A DNA stretch of 8,112 nt from Wolbachia pipientis (GTDB lineage Bacteria > Pseudomonadota > Alphaproteobacteria > Rickettsiales > Anaplasmataceae). Under the pieces are notes generated by a model. It made no database searches. It had not been told where the DNA came from and saw nothing but the letters and a program-made list of their open reading frames with translations. Position numbers and translations under genes: made by a program. Where the stretch lies: NCBI RefSeq assembly GCF_023661085.1, contig NZ_JAHDJT010000055.1:1-8112 (forward strand), given 5' to 3'. Positions within the stretch are counted from its first letter, which is position 1. The number at the start of each line of letters is the position of its first letter. This document shows positions 1 through 8,112 of this stretch, piece by piece.

Positions 1-72
1 CTAGCTACCTCGGGGTTTTATTGTCTTTTTTCTCTGTTTGGTAAATTTCTTAAATGTTTATTACTAAACTAG

Positions 73-99
73 ATCCCAGTATCAAGTACTGGGATGACA
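73..99. repeat. Wolbachia-type palindromic intergenic repeat, intact copy
   Basis: A perfect 9-bp inverted repeat, ATCCCAGTA at 73-81 and TACTGGGAT at 87-95, encloses the 5-base loop TCAAG and is followed by GACA. The form 'ATCCCAGTrTCA.G.ACTGGGATGACA' is, to my knowledge, common between genes of Wolbachia genomes, which is one reason for placing the window there. It could fold as a hairpin in DNA or RNA. No T-run follows directly, so it is not a standard intrinsic terminator. It is probably a small dispersed repeat rather than a working site. Confidence 0.75.
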
Positions 100-146
100 C
101 CGTTTGTTGTGCAAATTACCTGCTAATTGCAATGTTCGTACAGTTG

Positions 147-198
147 TGTGTCAAGCACTGGAATGACAAGAAAAGAAAGTACTTGGATGACAGGAAAA
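147..198. repeat. two decayed copies of the same palindromic repeat
   Basis: The right arm of the repeat recurs twice in degenerate form. The first copy reads TGTGTCAAGCACTGGAATGACA at about 147-168, keeping the TCAAG loop. The second reads AGTACTTGGATGACA at 178-192. The left arms are largely lost, so neither copy can form the full stem seen at 73-95. Both are followed by A/G-rich sequence (AAGAAAAG and GGAAAA), suggesting shared flanks. They look like relics of clustered insertions or local duplications. The identification rests on visual alignment with the intact copy. Confidence 0.55.
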
Positions 199-426
199 TT
201 GTTACTCATATAAAAAATCCTCACTAATTAATACTTCAAAATTCTAAAATGTTCACTACCATTTTTAGTAGTCTTAGCATAAAACCATCCACTTTGGCGG
301 AAGTTAAGAGATTTTTTAAATGTTTATTTGTTGTAGATAATAGTGAGGGTATTAATATATTGACTTCGGTGAGAAAATCATTCCTCGAAAACTTGGTTAC
401 AATAGCAAATCGTTTGTAAAAACTGA

Positions 427-457
427 TTGACGCGGAATTTTCTAGTAGTAGTATAAA
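427..457 (+). promoter_or_regulatory. candidate promoter of the outer-membrane protein gene
   Basis: TTGACG at 427-432 matches the -35 consensus at five of six bases, and TATAAA at 452-457 matches the -10 consensus at five of six. The 19-bp spacer is longer than the ideal 17. Transcription would begin near 464 and leave a leader of under 20 bases that includes the AAAGG ribosome binding site. An overlapping GTATAA gives an 18-bp spacer with a weaker -10. AT-rich DNA yields -10 matches by chance, so this is a reasonable candidate only. Confidence 0.4.
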
Positions 458-480
458 AGTATAAGCTTAAAGGTATTGTT

Positions 481-1371
481 GTGGTAAACAAACGATATGC
501 ATTAATAGTTCTGCCTACCTTTTTGCTCAGTTGGAATGCTCTAGCAGACAACTTAGATGGTTTTTATATTAAAGCTAGCTACTTTAATGCACTTTTCAAT
601 ACAATTGGACCATTAGAAGGTAAAGAAAATGTAGGTAACAATATAACAGAGGGAGTTTTTAGCTTTAATAAAAATGAGAGAATTGGGGCTGGCTGTAATC
701 CTACGTACGTTCCAGGGCTTGCTGGTGGTATTGCGGTAGGGTATATATTGGAGAATGTTAAAATTGAGTTTGAAAGTTTGTATTCTCAAACTAACTTATA
801 TAGTGAAGATTATTCAAATAAAGACAAGGCAAAATACGTAGAGCTTCGCCGTAATAAAGATGCTTCTGCTGGAACAGAATGTAGCTCACCATGGAGAAGT
901 GGAAAGGTCGATGTGGACATAAAGAATACATGTGAAAATATAGATGCAAGTGTAAAATTTAGAGCTGCATTCAAAATGAGAAATGAAGGCTTTGATAATT
1001 CGGCTAGGTTAGTTAATGTATATTATGATTTTGGTGGAAAATCGTTTACTCCATATATTAGCATTGGTGGTGGATTAACTAAAGTTAAGTTTTTAGGAAG
1101 AACTAGGTATGCTTTTGCTTATCAAACAAAACTTGGGGTCAATTACCAACTTACAACACAAGTGCAAGCGTTTGCTGGCCTGCGTTATTTTGGTATTCTT
1201 GGTAACCAATTTGAAAACATAGTGCCAACATTAAAAATACCAGCTGGTGAGGAAGCTAGCAAATCTGGTAGATCTTTCGATCATAGGGCACGAATTGAGT
1301 CAAATACGGCAGCTATTACAAATAGGTTTGGCATATATGGATTGGAGACGGGACTAACTTATTATTTTTAG
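481..1371 (+). CDS. Msp4/P44/Wsp-family outer-membrane surface antigen
   Basis: This encodes a 296-residue outer-membrane beta-barrel protein of the family of Wolbachia Wsp and Anaplasma Msp2/P44/Msp4. These abundant surface proteins are thought to form pores and contact host factors. The N-terminus is a Sec signal peptide (basic K4-R5, hydrophobic core 7-18, likely cleavage after the ALA at 20-22). Family hallmarks are the alternating strand pattern NVYYDFGGKSFTPYISIGGG (179-198), YQTKLGVNYQ (214-223), FAGLRYFGILG (231-241) and a C-terminal strand ending in Phe (GLTYYF), as BAM substrates do. Low-similarity stretches at about 41-75, 105-150 and 250-275 probably form surface loops and contain the only cysteines (C72, C134, C151). 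The start is GTG with AAAGG 7 bases upstream; an in-frame stop at 454-456 and no upstream ATG support it. It may be a WspB-type paralogue rather than Wsp itself, which I cannot settle by eye. The gene is convergent with the ribosomal cluster. Confidence 0.85.
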   Translation: MVNKRYALIVLPTFLLSWNALADNLDGFYIKASYFNALFNTIGPLEGKENVGNNITEGVFSFNKNERIGAGCNPTYVPGLAGGIAVGYILENVKIEFESLYSQTNLYSEDYSNKDKAKYVELRRNKDASAGTECSSPWRSGKVDVDIKNTCENIDASVKFRAAFKMRNEGFDNSARLVNVYYDFGGKSFTPYISIGGGLTKVKFLGRTRYAFAYQTKLGVNYQLTTQVQAFAGLRYFGILGNQFENIVPTLKIPAGEEASKSGRSFDHRARIESNTAAITNRFGIYGLETGLTYYF

Positions 1372-1440
1372 CCCCTGTATTAGGCTTTAGAGCATCATAC
1401 AACATAAAACCTATTTGGAAGCGGAGTAACACAATTTAAT

Positions 1441-1803
1441 TTACCATTGGGATTTCTCTTCAATCCAAGCATTTTTTATATAGACAGGTCCTTTTTTTAA
1501 GGAAAGAAAACATAAATCATACCTAACCGAATAATCTAAAAAACTAAGGTTTTTACTTAGAAAATATTTAGAGGAATTTACAATGGACTGACATTGAAGA
1601 GAAGATATCGGTATTTCTTTTCCAAGTAAGCTTGTTTTAACTTCTATAAAAATCAATTCTTTTTTTTTAGATACAATTAAGTCAACTTCACCTAACCTAC
1701 AACAATAGCGATGCTTTATAACATTATACCACTTTGATTTTAGATATATTAAAACTAACAACTCACCAAAATAACCTATAAAATAGTGTAACTTACTTAT
1801 CAT
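1441..1803 (-). CDS. YraN/UPF0102-family nuclease-fold protein
   Basis: The 120-residue product matches the YraN (UPF0102) family in length and motif order. The family has a restriction-endonuclease-like (PD-(D/E)XK) fold; its role is poorly defined, and links to Holliday-junction or DNA processing are proposed from the fold and gene context. Visible motifs are an early G-x-x-GE (G10, G13-E14), RLGEVDLI at 36-43 with E39 and D41, FIEVKT at 52-57 with E54 and K56, and a late VRYDL near 93-97. Together D41, E54 and K56 give the D...ExK metal-binding signature, so the nuclease core looks intact. The gene follows rplQ by 23 bases at the end of the ribosomal operon and probably shares its transcript. 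I see no clear Shine-Dalgarno sequence before the ATG. An A9 tract (1660-1668, minus strand) encodes the Lys run just before the ExK motif. No gene symbol is assigned in most genomes of this group; yraN is the E. coli name. Confidence 0.8.
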   Translation of the reverse strand: MISKLHYFIGYFGELLVLIYLKSKWYNVIKHRYCCRLGEVDLIVSKKKELIFIEVKTSLLGKEIPISSLQCQSIVNSSKYFLSKNLSFLDYSVRYDLCFLSLKKGPVYIKNAWIEEKSQW

Positions 1804-1826
1804 AAGAAAGAAAATTATGATAACAA

Positions 1827-2255
1827 TTAACTTTTTGTAACTACTTTATTTTCTTCTTTATTTTTACTATAAACCTTACCTTTTGCTGTAATATCCCTAT
1901 CAACTAGTTCTATCACTGCCATTGAAGCACAATCACCCTTTCGAGTGTTAAACTTTATTATCCTAGAATACCCACCTTTACGATCTTGATAACGACCAGC
2001 TAAAACGTTTAATAACTTATCAACTGCTAACCTATTATTATGAAGGCGTGAAAGCAAAAGTCTTCTACCGTGTAAAGTATTCTTATTCTTAGCAATTGTA
2101 ATAAATTTTTCCACATATGGACGAAGTTCTTTAGCTTTTGGTAGAGTAGTTATAATCTGCTCATGGTTAATTAATGAGATAGATAGATTCTTCAACATCG
2201 ACAACCTATGTTCAGTGTGACGAGACAGCTTGCGCTTTTTTATTCCATGTTTCAT
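1827..2255 (-). CDS. rplQ: 50S ribosomal protein L17
   Basis: L17 is a large-subunit protein that lies near the peptide exit tunnel and helps 23S rRNA folding. The product is 142 residues, against 127 in E. coli; the excess is a charged, Lys-rich C-terminal tail after about residue 121. The family core is clear: the basic N-terminus MKHG...KLSR, LPKAKELRPYVEK at 38-50, and RYQDRKGGYSRI at 88-99. It starts 7 bases after rpoA, and the AGGT of its ribosome binding site overlaps the rpoA TAG stop, so translation is probably coupled to rpoA. The rpoA-rplQ pair is one of the most conserved in bacteria. Confidence 0.97.
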   Translation of the reverse strand: MKHGIKKRKLSRHTEHRLSMLKNLSISLINHEQIITTLPKAKELRPYVEKFITIAKNKNTLHGRRLLLSRLHNNRLAVDKLLNVLAGRYQDRKGGYSRIIKFNTRKGDCASMAVIELVDRDITAKGKVYSKNKEENKVVTKS

Positions 2256-2262
2256 ATATTAC

Positions 2263-3330
2263 CTAATCTTCATCAGTATGTTGTCTAGCCAATTCATCTA
2301 TATCTTTAGGTGGCCAATTTGGAACATCCATACCCAAAGACAAGCCGAAATTATTTAAAACTGCCTTAATCTCATTCAAGGACTTTCTACCAAAATTAGC
2401 AGTTCTTAACATTTCACTTTCTGTTCTTTGTACAAGATCGCCTATATAAGTGATATTTTCATTTTTCAAACAATTATGTGACCTAACAGATAGCTCCATC
2501 TCGTCCACTTTGCGCAATAAGATAGGGTCGTAGCTCAAATCCCTATAACCATTAGATGAGGAAGCCTGCGATTTTTTATAACTTACGTCAGAGCTAATAA
2601 AAGGCTGAAGTTGTTCCTGTAATATCCTCGCAGCAGAGTCAACAGCTTGACTTGGAGAAATTGTACCATCAGTCTCAACTGATAATATCAACTTATCTTT
2701 ATCAGTAACTTGACCAACACGACTATTCTCCACCTTATATGAAACTCTATTGACAGGACTATATAAAGCATTAACCGGAATGAACCCAATTAGATCTTGC
2801 TCATTCATTAACTTCAAAAATTCGTTTTCCTTATATTTAGCAACAGGAAGGTAGCCTTTCCCACTAGCCACATATATAGTCATGTTGAGCTCTACATTCT
2901 GCCCAAGTGTACATATCAGCAGATCTTTATTAACAATAGAACACTGATCATCAGTTTCTATCATCCCAGCCGATACCTGACAAGGTCCCTTAACACTTAA
3001 ACTTAAGCATTTATTGGAAGTGCCATTCAACTTACACCTCAACATACTCATATTTAATATTATATCAGTTACATCTTCTCTTACTCCTTGAATTGAAGTA
3101 AACTCATGAGTTATGCCCTCGATTTTTATTCCATAAACAGCACTACCTACAAGAGAAGACAGCATCACACGCCTTAATGCATTACCAAGTGTTAAAGCAA
3201 AACCACTCTCCAATGGTTCCAGTACTACATCGCCTTTTTCACTTGAATCACCTGGCACTACCTTCATTGAATTAGGTCTAGTCAATTTATCTAAGTTGCT
3301 AAAAACAGAAACACTATCGTTATAATACAT
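2263..3330 (-). CDS. rpoA: RNA polymerase alpha subunit
   Basis: The alpha subunit dimerises to assemble RNA polymerase and contacts UP-element DNA and activators. The 355-residue product has both domains. The N-terminal domain (about 20-245) includes [18 protein letters not shown] at 37-54 and the IEGITHEF...GVREDV stretch at 70-87. A Ser/Lys linker runs from about 246 to 265. The C-terminal domain (about 268-340) has SVRSHNCLK at 281-289 and [10 protein letters not shown] at 313-322. Residues aligned with the E. coli DNA-contact set R265, N268, C269, K271, G296, K298 and S299 are all kept (R283, N286, C287, K289, G314, K316, S317). UP-element recognition is therefore probably retained in this reduced genome. 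It is longer than E. coli RpoA (329) through an N-terminal extension of about nine residues, a longer linker and an acidic tail. The ATG has AAAAGG at 3338-3343, 7 bases upstream. Confidence 0.98.
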   Translation of the reverse strand: MYYNDSVSVFSNLDKLTRPNSMKVVPGDSSEKGDVVLEPLESGFALTLGNALRRVMLSSLVGSAVYGIKIEGITHEFTSIQGVREDVTDIILNMSMLRCKLNGTSNKCLSLSVKGPCQVSAGMIETDDQCSIVNKDLLICTLGQNVELNMTIYVASGKGYLPVAKYKENEFLKLMNEQDLIGFIPVNALYSPVNRVSYKVENSRVGQVTDKDKLILSVETDGTISPSQAVDSAARILQEQLQPFISSDVSYKKSQASSSNGYRDLSYDPILLRKVDEMELSVRSHNCLKNENITYIGDLVQRTESEMLRTANFGRKSLNEIKAVLNNFGLSLGMDVPNWPPKDIDELARQHTDED

Positions 3331-3351
3331 AAAATAACCTTTTCAAATATT

Positions 3352-3738
3352 CTATACTCTTCTTTTTTTTCTTAATCTGCACCCATTATGAGGAACTGCA
3401 GTCTTATCCGCAATTGATGTTACTGTTAACCCGCATCCCTGAAGTGTCTTAACTGCAGCTTCAGCCCCAAAACCAGGGCCACGGATTATCACAGAAACAA
3501 CTTTCATACCAAACCTTTCTACTGCAATCTTTGCAGCAGATTCCGAAGCTTTACCTGCAGCATAAGGTGTAGATTTCCTTGAACCTGAAAAACCATGTGC
3601 ACCTACAGACGTTTGGTATAGAGTGTTACCCTGAACGTCAGTTACATTTATAAAGGTATTATTAAAAGTTGCACGAATATGGACAACTCCAGTAACAAAC
3701 TTTTTTGCACTTTTACCAACTGTTCTGACCTTTTTCAT
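3352..3738 (-). CDS. rpsK: 30S ribosomal protein S11
   Basis: S11 sits on the 30S platform near the E site and the anti-Shine-Dalgarno cleft. The product is 128 residues, the usual length. Family motifs are HIRATFNNT at 20-28, [13 protein letters not shown] at 49-61, RGPGFG at 86-91 and the C-terminal PHNGCR at 116-121. The last residues read RLRKKRRV, where many bacteria have RPPKRRRV; the change lies beside an A8 tract (3363-3370), but the frame closes normally and charge is kept, so I read it as natural variation. A 24-base gap separates it from rpsM, with no clear Shine-Dalgarno sequence. The E. coli neighbour rpsD is absent between rpsK and rpoA, as is usual in Alphaproteobacteria. Confidence 0.97.
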   Translation of the reverse strand: MKKVRTVGKSAKKFVTGVVHIRATFNNTFINVTDVQGNTLYQTSVGAHGFSGSRKSTPYAAGKASESAAKIAVERFGMKVVSVIIRGPGFGAEAAVKTLQGCGLTVTSIADKTAVPHNGCRLRKKRRV

Positions 3739-3762
3739 TAAAATTTACAATAATAACAAATC

Positions 3763-4131
3763 TTATTTTTTTCCAGCAATAGGCAAACGAGATCTACCTT
3801 TACGAGTTTTAGCATTGGTATGAGTCCTTTGTCCTCTTACAGGTAAACCTTTCCTGTGTCTCACTCCTCTATAGCATCCCATTTCCACTAAAAACTTTAT
3901 ATTCATAGCCACTTCTTTTCTAAGCTCACCTTCTATAGAATAATTCTGCCTAATGAAACTGCTGATCTTTTCTATGTCTTTATCTTGTAATTCCGAAACA
4001 CGTTTGCTCTTATCAATTTCACAAGCATGACAAATTTTGTTTGCAGTAGCAATACCTATACCATATATATAAGTTAATGCAAAAGGAACACATTTCTTTA
4101 CTGGAACATTTACACCCGCAATACGTGCCAC
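3763..4131 (-). CDS. rpsM: 30S ribosomal protein S13
   Basis: S13 is in the 30S head and contacts the P-site tRNA and the 50S subunit through intersubunit bridges. The 122-residue product has the N-terminal [10 protein letters not shown], the helix-two-turn-helix region with YGIG at 23-26, the [14 protein letters not shown] stretch at 88-101 and the basic tail [11 protein letters not shown] at 102-112. The start codon is GTG, with GGAG at 4137-4140 and a 5-base spacer. The conserved N-terminus fixes this start, since the next in-frame Met is residue 76. It follows adk after 59 bases, the widest gap in the cluster, which holds a promoter candidate, so it may head a separately initiated alpha operon (rpsM-rpsK-rpoA-rplQ-yraN). 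Confidence 0.97.
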   Translation of the reverse strand: MARIAGVNVPVKKCVPFALTYIYGIGIATANKICHACEIDKSKRVSELQDKDIEKISSFIRQNYSIEGELRKEVAMNIKFLVEMGCYRGVRHRKGLPVRGQRTHTNAKTRKGRSRLPIAGKK

Positions 4132-4166
4132 TGGTACTCCGATACTTTATTAATAATAACTCTTAA

Positions 4167-4194
4167 TTTATACCATAAAACAATCCAGAGTCAA
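4167..4194 (-). promoter_or_regulatory. candidate internal sigma70 promoter upstream of rpsM
   Basis: Read on the minus strand, TTGACT at 4194-4189 and TATAAA at 4172-4167 are separated by 16 bp, each matching its consensus at five of six bases. A TGG directly before the -10 adds an extended -10 element. The -35 overlaps the adk TGA stop. Transcription would start near 4160 and give a leader of under 30 bases ending in the GGAG site of rpsM. It lies in the only gap above 25 bases in the cluster. This is the best promoter match I found on this strand, but it is unproven. Confidence 0.5.
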
Positions 4195-4841
4195 ACTAAA
4201 TTGCAAGAAATTTTGCTTTCTATCTCTTGTCTTACCTGATCAACATTAAGATTAGCATTGATCGTTAACAATTTGTCTTTATAATATTCACGTAAACCCT
4301 TTATTTGGATGTGATATTCGCTTATTCTTCTACTAATTGCAGATAAGTTAGAATCATCAATTCTCCTTTCTAGCCTTGTACTTTTACATTTCATACAAGC
4401 AAGACCGTCATCATTCTTAAGAGAAGATGCATTGTATACACTTTTGCAGTCTAAACACACAAGGCGACTCTTTAACCTATTAACCGCAATCTTATCATCA
4501 AGCTGTAACTCAATAACAATATCCACATCTCTATTATATCTCTCCAGCAAAGCTTGAGTTAAGAAACGAGCTTGATTTAAATTTCTCGGAAAACCATCCA
4601 ACAAAAAATTATCATCTACCAGTGCAAGCTGGTCACGTAATAACTCACATATAACTTTATCTTGAATCAAATTACCTGATTCTACGGTATCCTTTATTTT
4701 TTTACCTAACTCGCTGTTGCTAGATATAATATTTCTCAATAAATCCCCTACTGAAATTAACTTTAAGTTATACTTTACTATTAGCAGGCTCGATTGAGTG
4801 CCTTTACCGGAGCCAGGAGGACCAAAAATTGTAATAATCAT
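4191..4841 (-). CDS. adk: adenylate kinase, zinc-LID type
   Basis: Adenylate kinase interconverts ATP plus AMP and two ADP in the cytosol. The 216-residue product has the P-loop GPPGSGKGT at 7-15, the AMP-binding region with GDLLR at 32-36, LDGFPR at 81-86, and the long form of the LID domain at about 125-160. The LID carries CLDC (C129, C132) and CMKC (C149, C152), the four-cysteine zinc-binding set seen in many bacterial Adks; zinc here is structural, and its presence is inferred. RIDD at 160-163 and RRISEY at 171-176 match the ATP- and AMP-site arginine regions. Its ATG overlaps the secY stop as ATGA, so translation is probably coupled to secY. Placement between secY and rpsM is common in Alphaproteobacteria. 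In a host-dependent bacterium, Adk also matters for using imported or host-derived nucleotides, but that is inference. Confidence 0.97.
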   Translation of the reverse strand: MIITIFGPPGSGKGTQSSLLIVKYNLKLISVGDLLRNIISSNSELGKKIKDTVESGNLIQDKVICELLRDQLALVDDNFLLDGFPRNLNQARFLTQALLERYNRDVDIVIELQLDDKIAVNRLKSRLVCLDCKSVYNASSLKNDDGLACMKCKSTRLERRIDDSNLSAISRRISEYHIQIKGLREYYKDKLLTINANLNVDQVRQEIESKISCNLV

Positions 4842-6169
4842 CTTAATTTTCTCGTTTTAGACTCATATTTTTTTATCCAGCTATCATATCTATTCGCAAA
4901 GATATAGGACTGTATTTGCATAATAGTATCAGTAACAACGTTAACTATAATCAATAAGCTCGTTCCACCAAAAATAAATGGTATATCATAATAATATCTT
5001 ATGACCTCAGGTACAGCACATATAACCACCAAATATGTGGAGCCAATGAACGTTAATTTAAAAACTATATCTTGCAGGTAATCAGAAGTATGTCTTCCAG
5101 GCCTTCTACCAGGTATAAAACCACCATTTTTTTTAAGAAAATCGGCATTTTCTTCTGGGTTAAATATAAAATTGGTGTAAAAAAAGTTAAAAAATACTAT
5201 AAACGCTAAGTAAGCTACAATATAAACTACTTTATTTGCCATAAAATAGTTCAAAATAAAGTCAGAAAAAGCATATCCCTTATAGAAATTTGCAATTGAA
5301 ATAGGTGTAAGTAAAATTGCGTTAGCAAAAATAGTTGGTATTACGCCAGATAAATTAATCTTTAATGGGATATAAGTAAAATCGTCACTATGTAATTTTT
5401 TAAACTGCTTTTTAGGGTACTGAACAACAACTTTTCTATAAGAAGACTCTACAAAAATAACCAAAAGCAACAGCAAAAAAAACACCGCCAAAATAAAAAG
5501 GATAATAAATAACGATATGCTACCGTTTTTATTCAATGTTAACAGAGATGAAAAAGCACTATGTAGCTCTGATATTATGCCAGTAAAAATAATTAATGAG
5601 ATACCATTACCTATACCATTAGCACTGATTTGCTCACCAAGCCATATTAGAAACATAGTTCCACCTAAAAGGCTGAAAACACCTACTGTACGAAACATAA
5701 GGCCAGGTTCGATTACAATTAATGCCCCTTCCCTATTCATTCTTTCTAATCCGATTAAAATAGTAATCGATTGAAATACACAAAACACTATAGTCATATA
5801 CCGTATGTAGGAATTCATCTTTCGACGTCCTGATTCCCCATCATTTTTAACTTCATTAATTCCTTTGACGGCAGAAGATAATAACTGCATAACTATAGAT
5901 GCAACTATGTATGGCATAACACTTAGTGCTAAGATTGTCATCCTAGCTAATGCACCACCAGAAAATAAATTAAATACTCCAAAAACGCCAGAACCTTCCT
6001 TAGGGAATATATCATTAATTATATCAAGGTTAATTCCAGGAATAGGCACATAAGTACCTAGACGATAACAAATTAAAGCGATTAGCGTAAAAAACATACG
6101 TTTCAATAAATCGCCTTTATATAATAACGCAGGATCCAAACTATTAAATGTGGACTTGCTGCTCATCAT
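4838..6169 (-). CDS. secY: Sec translocon channel subunit SecY
   Basis: SecY forms the protein-conducting channel of the inner membrane with SecE and SecG, driven by SecA or the ribosome. The 443-residue product shows about ten hydrophobic segments (near 23-43, 76-97, 120-140, 158-176, 187-207, 217-241, 272-292, 312-336, 372-390, 397-421). The plug region [13 protein letters not shown] is at 61-73. Other hallmarks are YVPIPGI at 40-46, GESGRRK at 111-117, GNGISLIIF at 187-195, [15 protein letters not shown] at 268-282, and the cytosolic C5 loop FIPGRRPGR at 351-359, whose R356 aligns with the SecA-critical R357 of E. coli. FGGTSLLI is at 400-407. It starts directly after the rplO TAA with no gap and two successive ATG codons; I see no Shine-Dalgarno sequence, so reinitiation from rplO is likely. 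It would export the neighbouring surface antigen. Confidence 0.98.
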   Translation of the reverse strand: MMSSKSTFNSLDPALLYKGDLLKRMFFTLIALICYRLGTYVPIPGINLDIINDIFPKEGSGVFGVFNLFSGGALARMTILALSVMPYIVASIVMQLLSSAVKGINEVKNDGESGRRKMNSYIRYMTIVFCVFQSITILIGLERMNREGALIVIEPGLMFRTVGVFSLLGGTMFLIWLGEQISANGIGNGISLIIFTGIISELHSAFSSLLTLNKNGSISLFIILFILAVFFLLLLLVIFVESSYRKVVVQYPKKQFKKLHSDDFTYIPLKINLSGVIPTIFANAILLTPISIANFYKGYAFSDFILNYFMANKVVYIVAYLAFIVFFNFFYTNFIFNPEENADFLKKNGGFIPGRRPGRHTSDYLQDIVFKLTFIGSTYLVVICAVPEVIRYYYDIPFIFGGTSLLIIVNVVTDTIMQIQSYIFANRYDSWIKKYESKTRKLR

Positions 6170-6640
6170 TTATGATAGTATTTCTACACTACCACCAACT
6201 GAAGCTACAGACTTTTTTGCAGCTTCTGACGCACAATCAACGTGAAATACACACCTCTCAGTCAGCTTACCTTTATTAAGAAGCTTGATTTTATCCTTAA
6301 CAGACTTTATGAAACCTAGCTTACACAGCATCTCTTTGCCTATAACGGAATCTTTCACTATTTTCTTAGTTTCTATTAAGTGCTGCACATCACCAACATT
6401 AATTATGAAGCATATATCCCTACGTATAGGGTTAAAACCTCTTTTAGGTAAACGAGTATATATAGACTGTTGTCCACCTTCAAATCCATTTATGGAAACA
6501 CCACTTCTAGCCTTTTGTCCTTTATGTCCCCTACCAGATGTTTTGCCTTTACTACAACCAATACCTCTACCTAGCAACTTAGGCTTCTTTTTTTTCGATA
6601 ATTTAGTAAATATAGAGTTTAATTTTATAGCACTATTCAT
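6170..6640 (-). CDS. rplO: 50S ribosomal protein L15
   Basis: L15 is a large-subunit protein with a long N-terminal extension that threads into 23S rRNA and is needed late in assembly. The 156-residue product has GRGIG at 24-28, KTSGRGHKGQKARSG at 33-47, FEGGQ at 53-57 and RLPKRGF at 63-69. The C-terminal domain ends in ...KKSVASVGGSVEIL, the L15 signature region. An A8 tract (6588-6595, minus strand) encodes the Lys run at about 16-19. The start lies 3 bases after the rpsE stop, with AGG across that junction as ribosome binding site. In E. coli rpmD (L30) lies between rpsE and rplO; there is no room for it here. Confidence 0.97.
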   Translation of the reverse strand: MNSAIKLNSIFTKLSKKKKPKLLGRGIGCSKGKTSGRGHKGQKARSGVSINGFEGGQQSIYTRLPKRGFNPIRRDICFIINVGDVQHLIETKKIVKDSVIGKEMLCKLGFIKSVKDKIKLLNKGKLTERCVFHVDCASEAAKKSVASVGGSVEILS

Positions 6641-6643
6641 ACT

Positions 6644-7156
6644 TTACCTATTTCCAACTATCTCGCTAATCTTTTTGCCTCTTTTGCTTGCCACTTGACG
6701 AGGAGATAACATATTATCAAAAGCTCTAAACACTGCACATATAACGTTATGAGGATTGTTTGATCTTGTAGACTTAGCTACTACATCTTTTATGCCTAGC
6801 ACTTCAAAAACTGACCTAATCGCTCCACCAGCAATAATACCTGTTCCAGCTCTAGCTGCTCTTAAAACTATTTCACCAGAGCAAAATTTAGCTTTAATAT
6901 CATGGTGCAAAGTTCTACCTTCACGCAAGTACACTCTAATCATCGATTTTTTCGCAGCATTTACAGCTTTTATCCTTGCTTCAGCAACCTCTGCGTGTTT
7001 GCCCATTCCGCATCCTACCCTACCCTTCTCGTCTCCAACAACGACCAAAATTGAAAATGAAAATCTTCTACCACCTTTGGTAACTGTTGTCACTCTTCTT
7101 ACTGAAACTAAAAGCTCTGATAAATCGTTGTTATTTTGTAAATTTTTTACAGCCAT
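6644..7156 (-). CDS. rpsE: 30S ribosomal protein S5
   Basis: S5 helps form the mRNA entry channel and affects decoding accuracy. The 170-residue product has the N-terminal double-stranded-RNA-binding-like S5 domain ([20 protein letters not shown], about 19-38, through 70) and the C-terminal domain with [13 protein letters not shown] at 104-116, followed by NNPHNVICA near 133-141. The loop KGGRRFSF corresponds to the E. coli region where spectinomycin-resistance changes occur. The start ATG has GAAGG upstream overlapping the rplR TAG stop, with a 12-base gap between genes. Length is close to the E. coli protein (167). Confidence 0.97.
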   Translation of the reverse strand: MAVKNLQNNNDLSELLVSVRRVTTVTKGGRRFSFSILVVVGDEKGRVGCGMGKHAEVAEARIKAVNAAKKSMIRVYLREGRTLHHDIKAKFCSGEIVLRAARAGTGIIAGGAIRSVFEVLGIKDVVAKSTRSNNPHNVICAVFRAFDNMLSPRQVASKRGKKISEIVGNR

Positions 7157-7168
7157 ATTAAAAACCTT

Positions 7169-7540
7169 CTAAAACTTAAATCCAGAACTTCTTAAAGCCT
7201 CAGCAAATTGAGAAATCAACCCTGTATACTTATATGCTCCACGGTCAAACACCAACTCTTGCCCTAATTTCATATCAGATAAACGTTCAACCATCAAAGA
7301 AGAAACCTGTTTTACAGTTTCAGCATTGACCCTACCTTTACATACACCCCTAATTTTAGCATCCAAAGTAGAAGCAGAGGTAAGAGTCACTCCTTTTTCG
7401 TCATTGATCAACTGAGCGTAAAAATGCCTGTTGGACTTGAATATGGATATACGTAAACGCTCAGCGCCGTTATTGAGCTTCTTTCTATTACGTAATTTCC
7501 TTTTTTCAGAATTACTTAAAAAATTATATAACCTTCTCAT
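7169..7540 (-). CDS. rplR: 50S ribosomal protein L18
   Basis: L18 binds 5S rRNA and helps bring it, with L5, into the central protuberance. The 123-residue product is near the usual size. It has a basic N-terminus (KRKLRNRKK at 13-21), RLRISIFKSNRHFYAQLI at 28-45, the family's V/I-fDRG motif as LVFDRGAYKYTG at 96-107, and the C-terminal helix FAEALRSSG at 112-120. It begins 5 bases after the rplF stop, with only a weak AAG-rich ribosome binding site, so coupling to rplF is likely. Confidence 0.97.
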   Translation of the reverse strand: MRRLYNFLSNSEKRKLRNRKKLNNGAERLRISIFKSNRHFYAQLINDEKGVTLTSASTLDAKIRGVCKGRVNAETVKQVSSLMVERLSDMKLGQELVFDRGAYKYTGLISQFAEALRSSGFKF

Positions 7541-7545
7541 CTTAA

Positions 7546-8091
7546 TTACTTCTTTTTACTTACAACTTTACGCAACATAAATTTGTCTTTTATTACAATA
7601 CCCTTACCTTTATAAGGGTCATATTTTCTAATTTTGCATATATCGGATGCTACCACATAGACTTTTTGCTTATCTATACCACTCACTACTAAGTGAGTTG
7701 GTTTTATACACTTAATCTCAACATCCTTAGGCACTTTATACTTCACATTATGGCTATAGCCAAGATATAAAGTCAAATATTTACCATCACACTCTGCTTT
7801 ATATCCAACACCATTAATTTCAAGATCAACAGAAAAACCATTAATCATGCCATTAATAATATTGTTAATATTGCTCCTATAAGTACCCCATATAGGCTTT
7901 ATCTCATTATAATTATCTTTGCTTTGATCAACAGAAAGCAGCAACTGATTATCAACAACATGGCATACAACATCACTGCATAGCCTAAGTTCTTTTTCTA
8001 CCTTGGCACTTTTTATCAACATTTTACCACCATTATACTCAACTGAAACACCAGCAGGAATATTGATAGGTGCAGCACCTATACGAGACAT
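7546..8091 (-). CDS. rplF: 50S ribosomal protein L6
   Basis: L6 lies near the factor-binding centre of the 50S subunit beside the sarcin-ricin loop. The 181-residue product has the start MSRIGAAPINIP, two repeated alpha/beta domains (about 1-82 and 83-175), GVGYKAE at 94-100, LGYSH at 110-114 and the C-terminal DPYKGKGI at 158-165. The residue before the DPYKGKGI stretch is Tyr where most bacteria have Pro, and the tail that follows (KDKFMLRKVVSKKK) differs from the common form; the rest is ordinary. A strong AGGAGG lies 5 bases upstream (8097-8102), the best ribosome binding site in the window. In the standard order rpsH would come next upstream, beyond the window edge. Confidence 0.97.
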   Translation of the reverse strand: MSRIGAAPINIPAGVSVEYNGGKMLIKSAKVEKELRLCSDVVCHVVDNQLLLSVDQSKDNYNEIKPIWGTYRSNINNIINGMINGFSVDLEINGVGYKAECDGKYLTLYLGYSHNVKYKVPKDVEIKCIKPTHLVVSGIDKQKVYVVASDICKIRKYDPYKGKGIVIKDKFMLRKVVSKKK

Positions 8092-8112
8092 AAATTCCTC
8101 CTATTACTTAAA

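Larger units (their letters stand above)
1..480. other. intergenic region with repeats, no convincing gene
   Basis: No gene longer than 60 codons starts here. The first 72 bases stay open in one plus frame from the window edge to a TAG at 70-72 (23 codons, rich in Leu and Phe). That could be a gene tail but is too short to judge. Positions 73-198 hold copies of a Wolbachia-type palindromic repeat. Positions 249-419 form a 56-codon ORF with no Shine-Dalgarno sequence. Positions 427-480 hold a promoter and ribosome binding site candidate for the outer-membrane protein gene. I see no tRNA-like fold or other RNA gene. Confidence 0.7.

Overview
This AT-rich window most likely comes from Wolbachia or a close relative in the Anaplasmataceae (Rickettsiales, Alphaproteobacteria). 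Three things point there. The encoded proteins have an alphaproteobacterial gene order (rplF-rplR-rpsE-rplO-secY-adk-rpsM-rpsK-rpoA-rplQ). A surface antigen of the Msp4/P44/Wsp beta-barrel family lies beside it. The left intergenic region carries the short palindromic repeat (ATCCCAGTA-TCAAG-TACTGGGAT followed by GACA) that is common between Wolbachia genes. The genus is inferred from these features, not from a database match.

Layout. Positions 1-480 are non-coding or nearly so. They hold one intact and two decayed copies of the repeat, an unconvincing 56-codon ORF, and a plausible promoter for the outer-membrane protein gene at 481-1371 on the plus strand. From 1441 to the right edge every gene is on the minus strand and faces the surface-antigen gene. 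In transcription order these are rplF (8091), rplR, rpsE, rplO, secY, adk, rpsM, rpsK, rpoA, rplQ and a yraN-like nuclease-fold gene. Spacing is very tight: there is no gap between rplO and secY, secY and adk overlap by 4 nt, and most other junctions are 3-25 nt. This looks like the distal part of the spc operon fused to the alpha operon.

How the genes work together. Six large- or small-subunit ribosomal proteins from the core clusters, plus L17, build the ribosome. RpoA is the assembly platform of RNA polymerase. SecY is the protein-export channel, which would also export the signal-peptide-bearing surface protein. Adk balances adenine nucleotides. The largest gap in the cluster (59 nt, adk-rpsM) contains a good sigma70-type promoter candidate, so the alpha-operon part may also be transcribed on its own. 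rpmD (L30), rpmJ (L36) and rpsD (S4), which E. coli has in these operons, are not present here.

I found no new biological system. The more notable points are the internal promoter candidate, the GTG start of rpsM, the missing rpmD, a yraN gene with an A9 tract at the operon tail, and a surface antigen locus flanked by repeats next to the most conserved operon of the genome.
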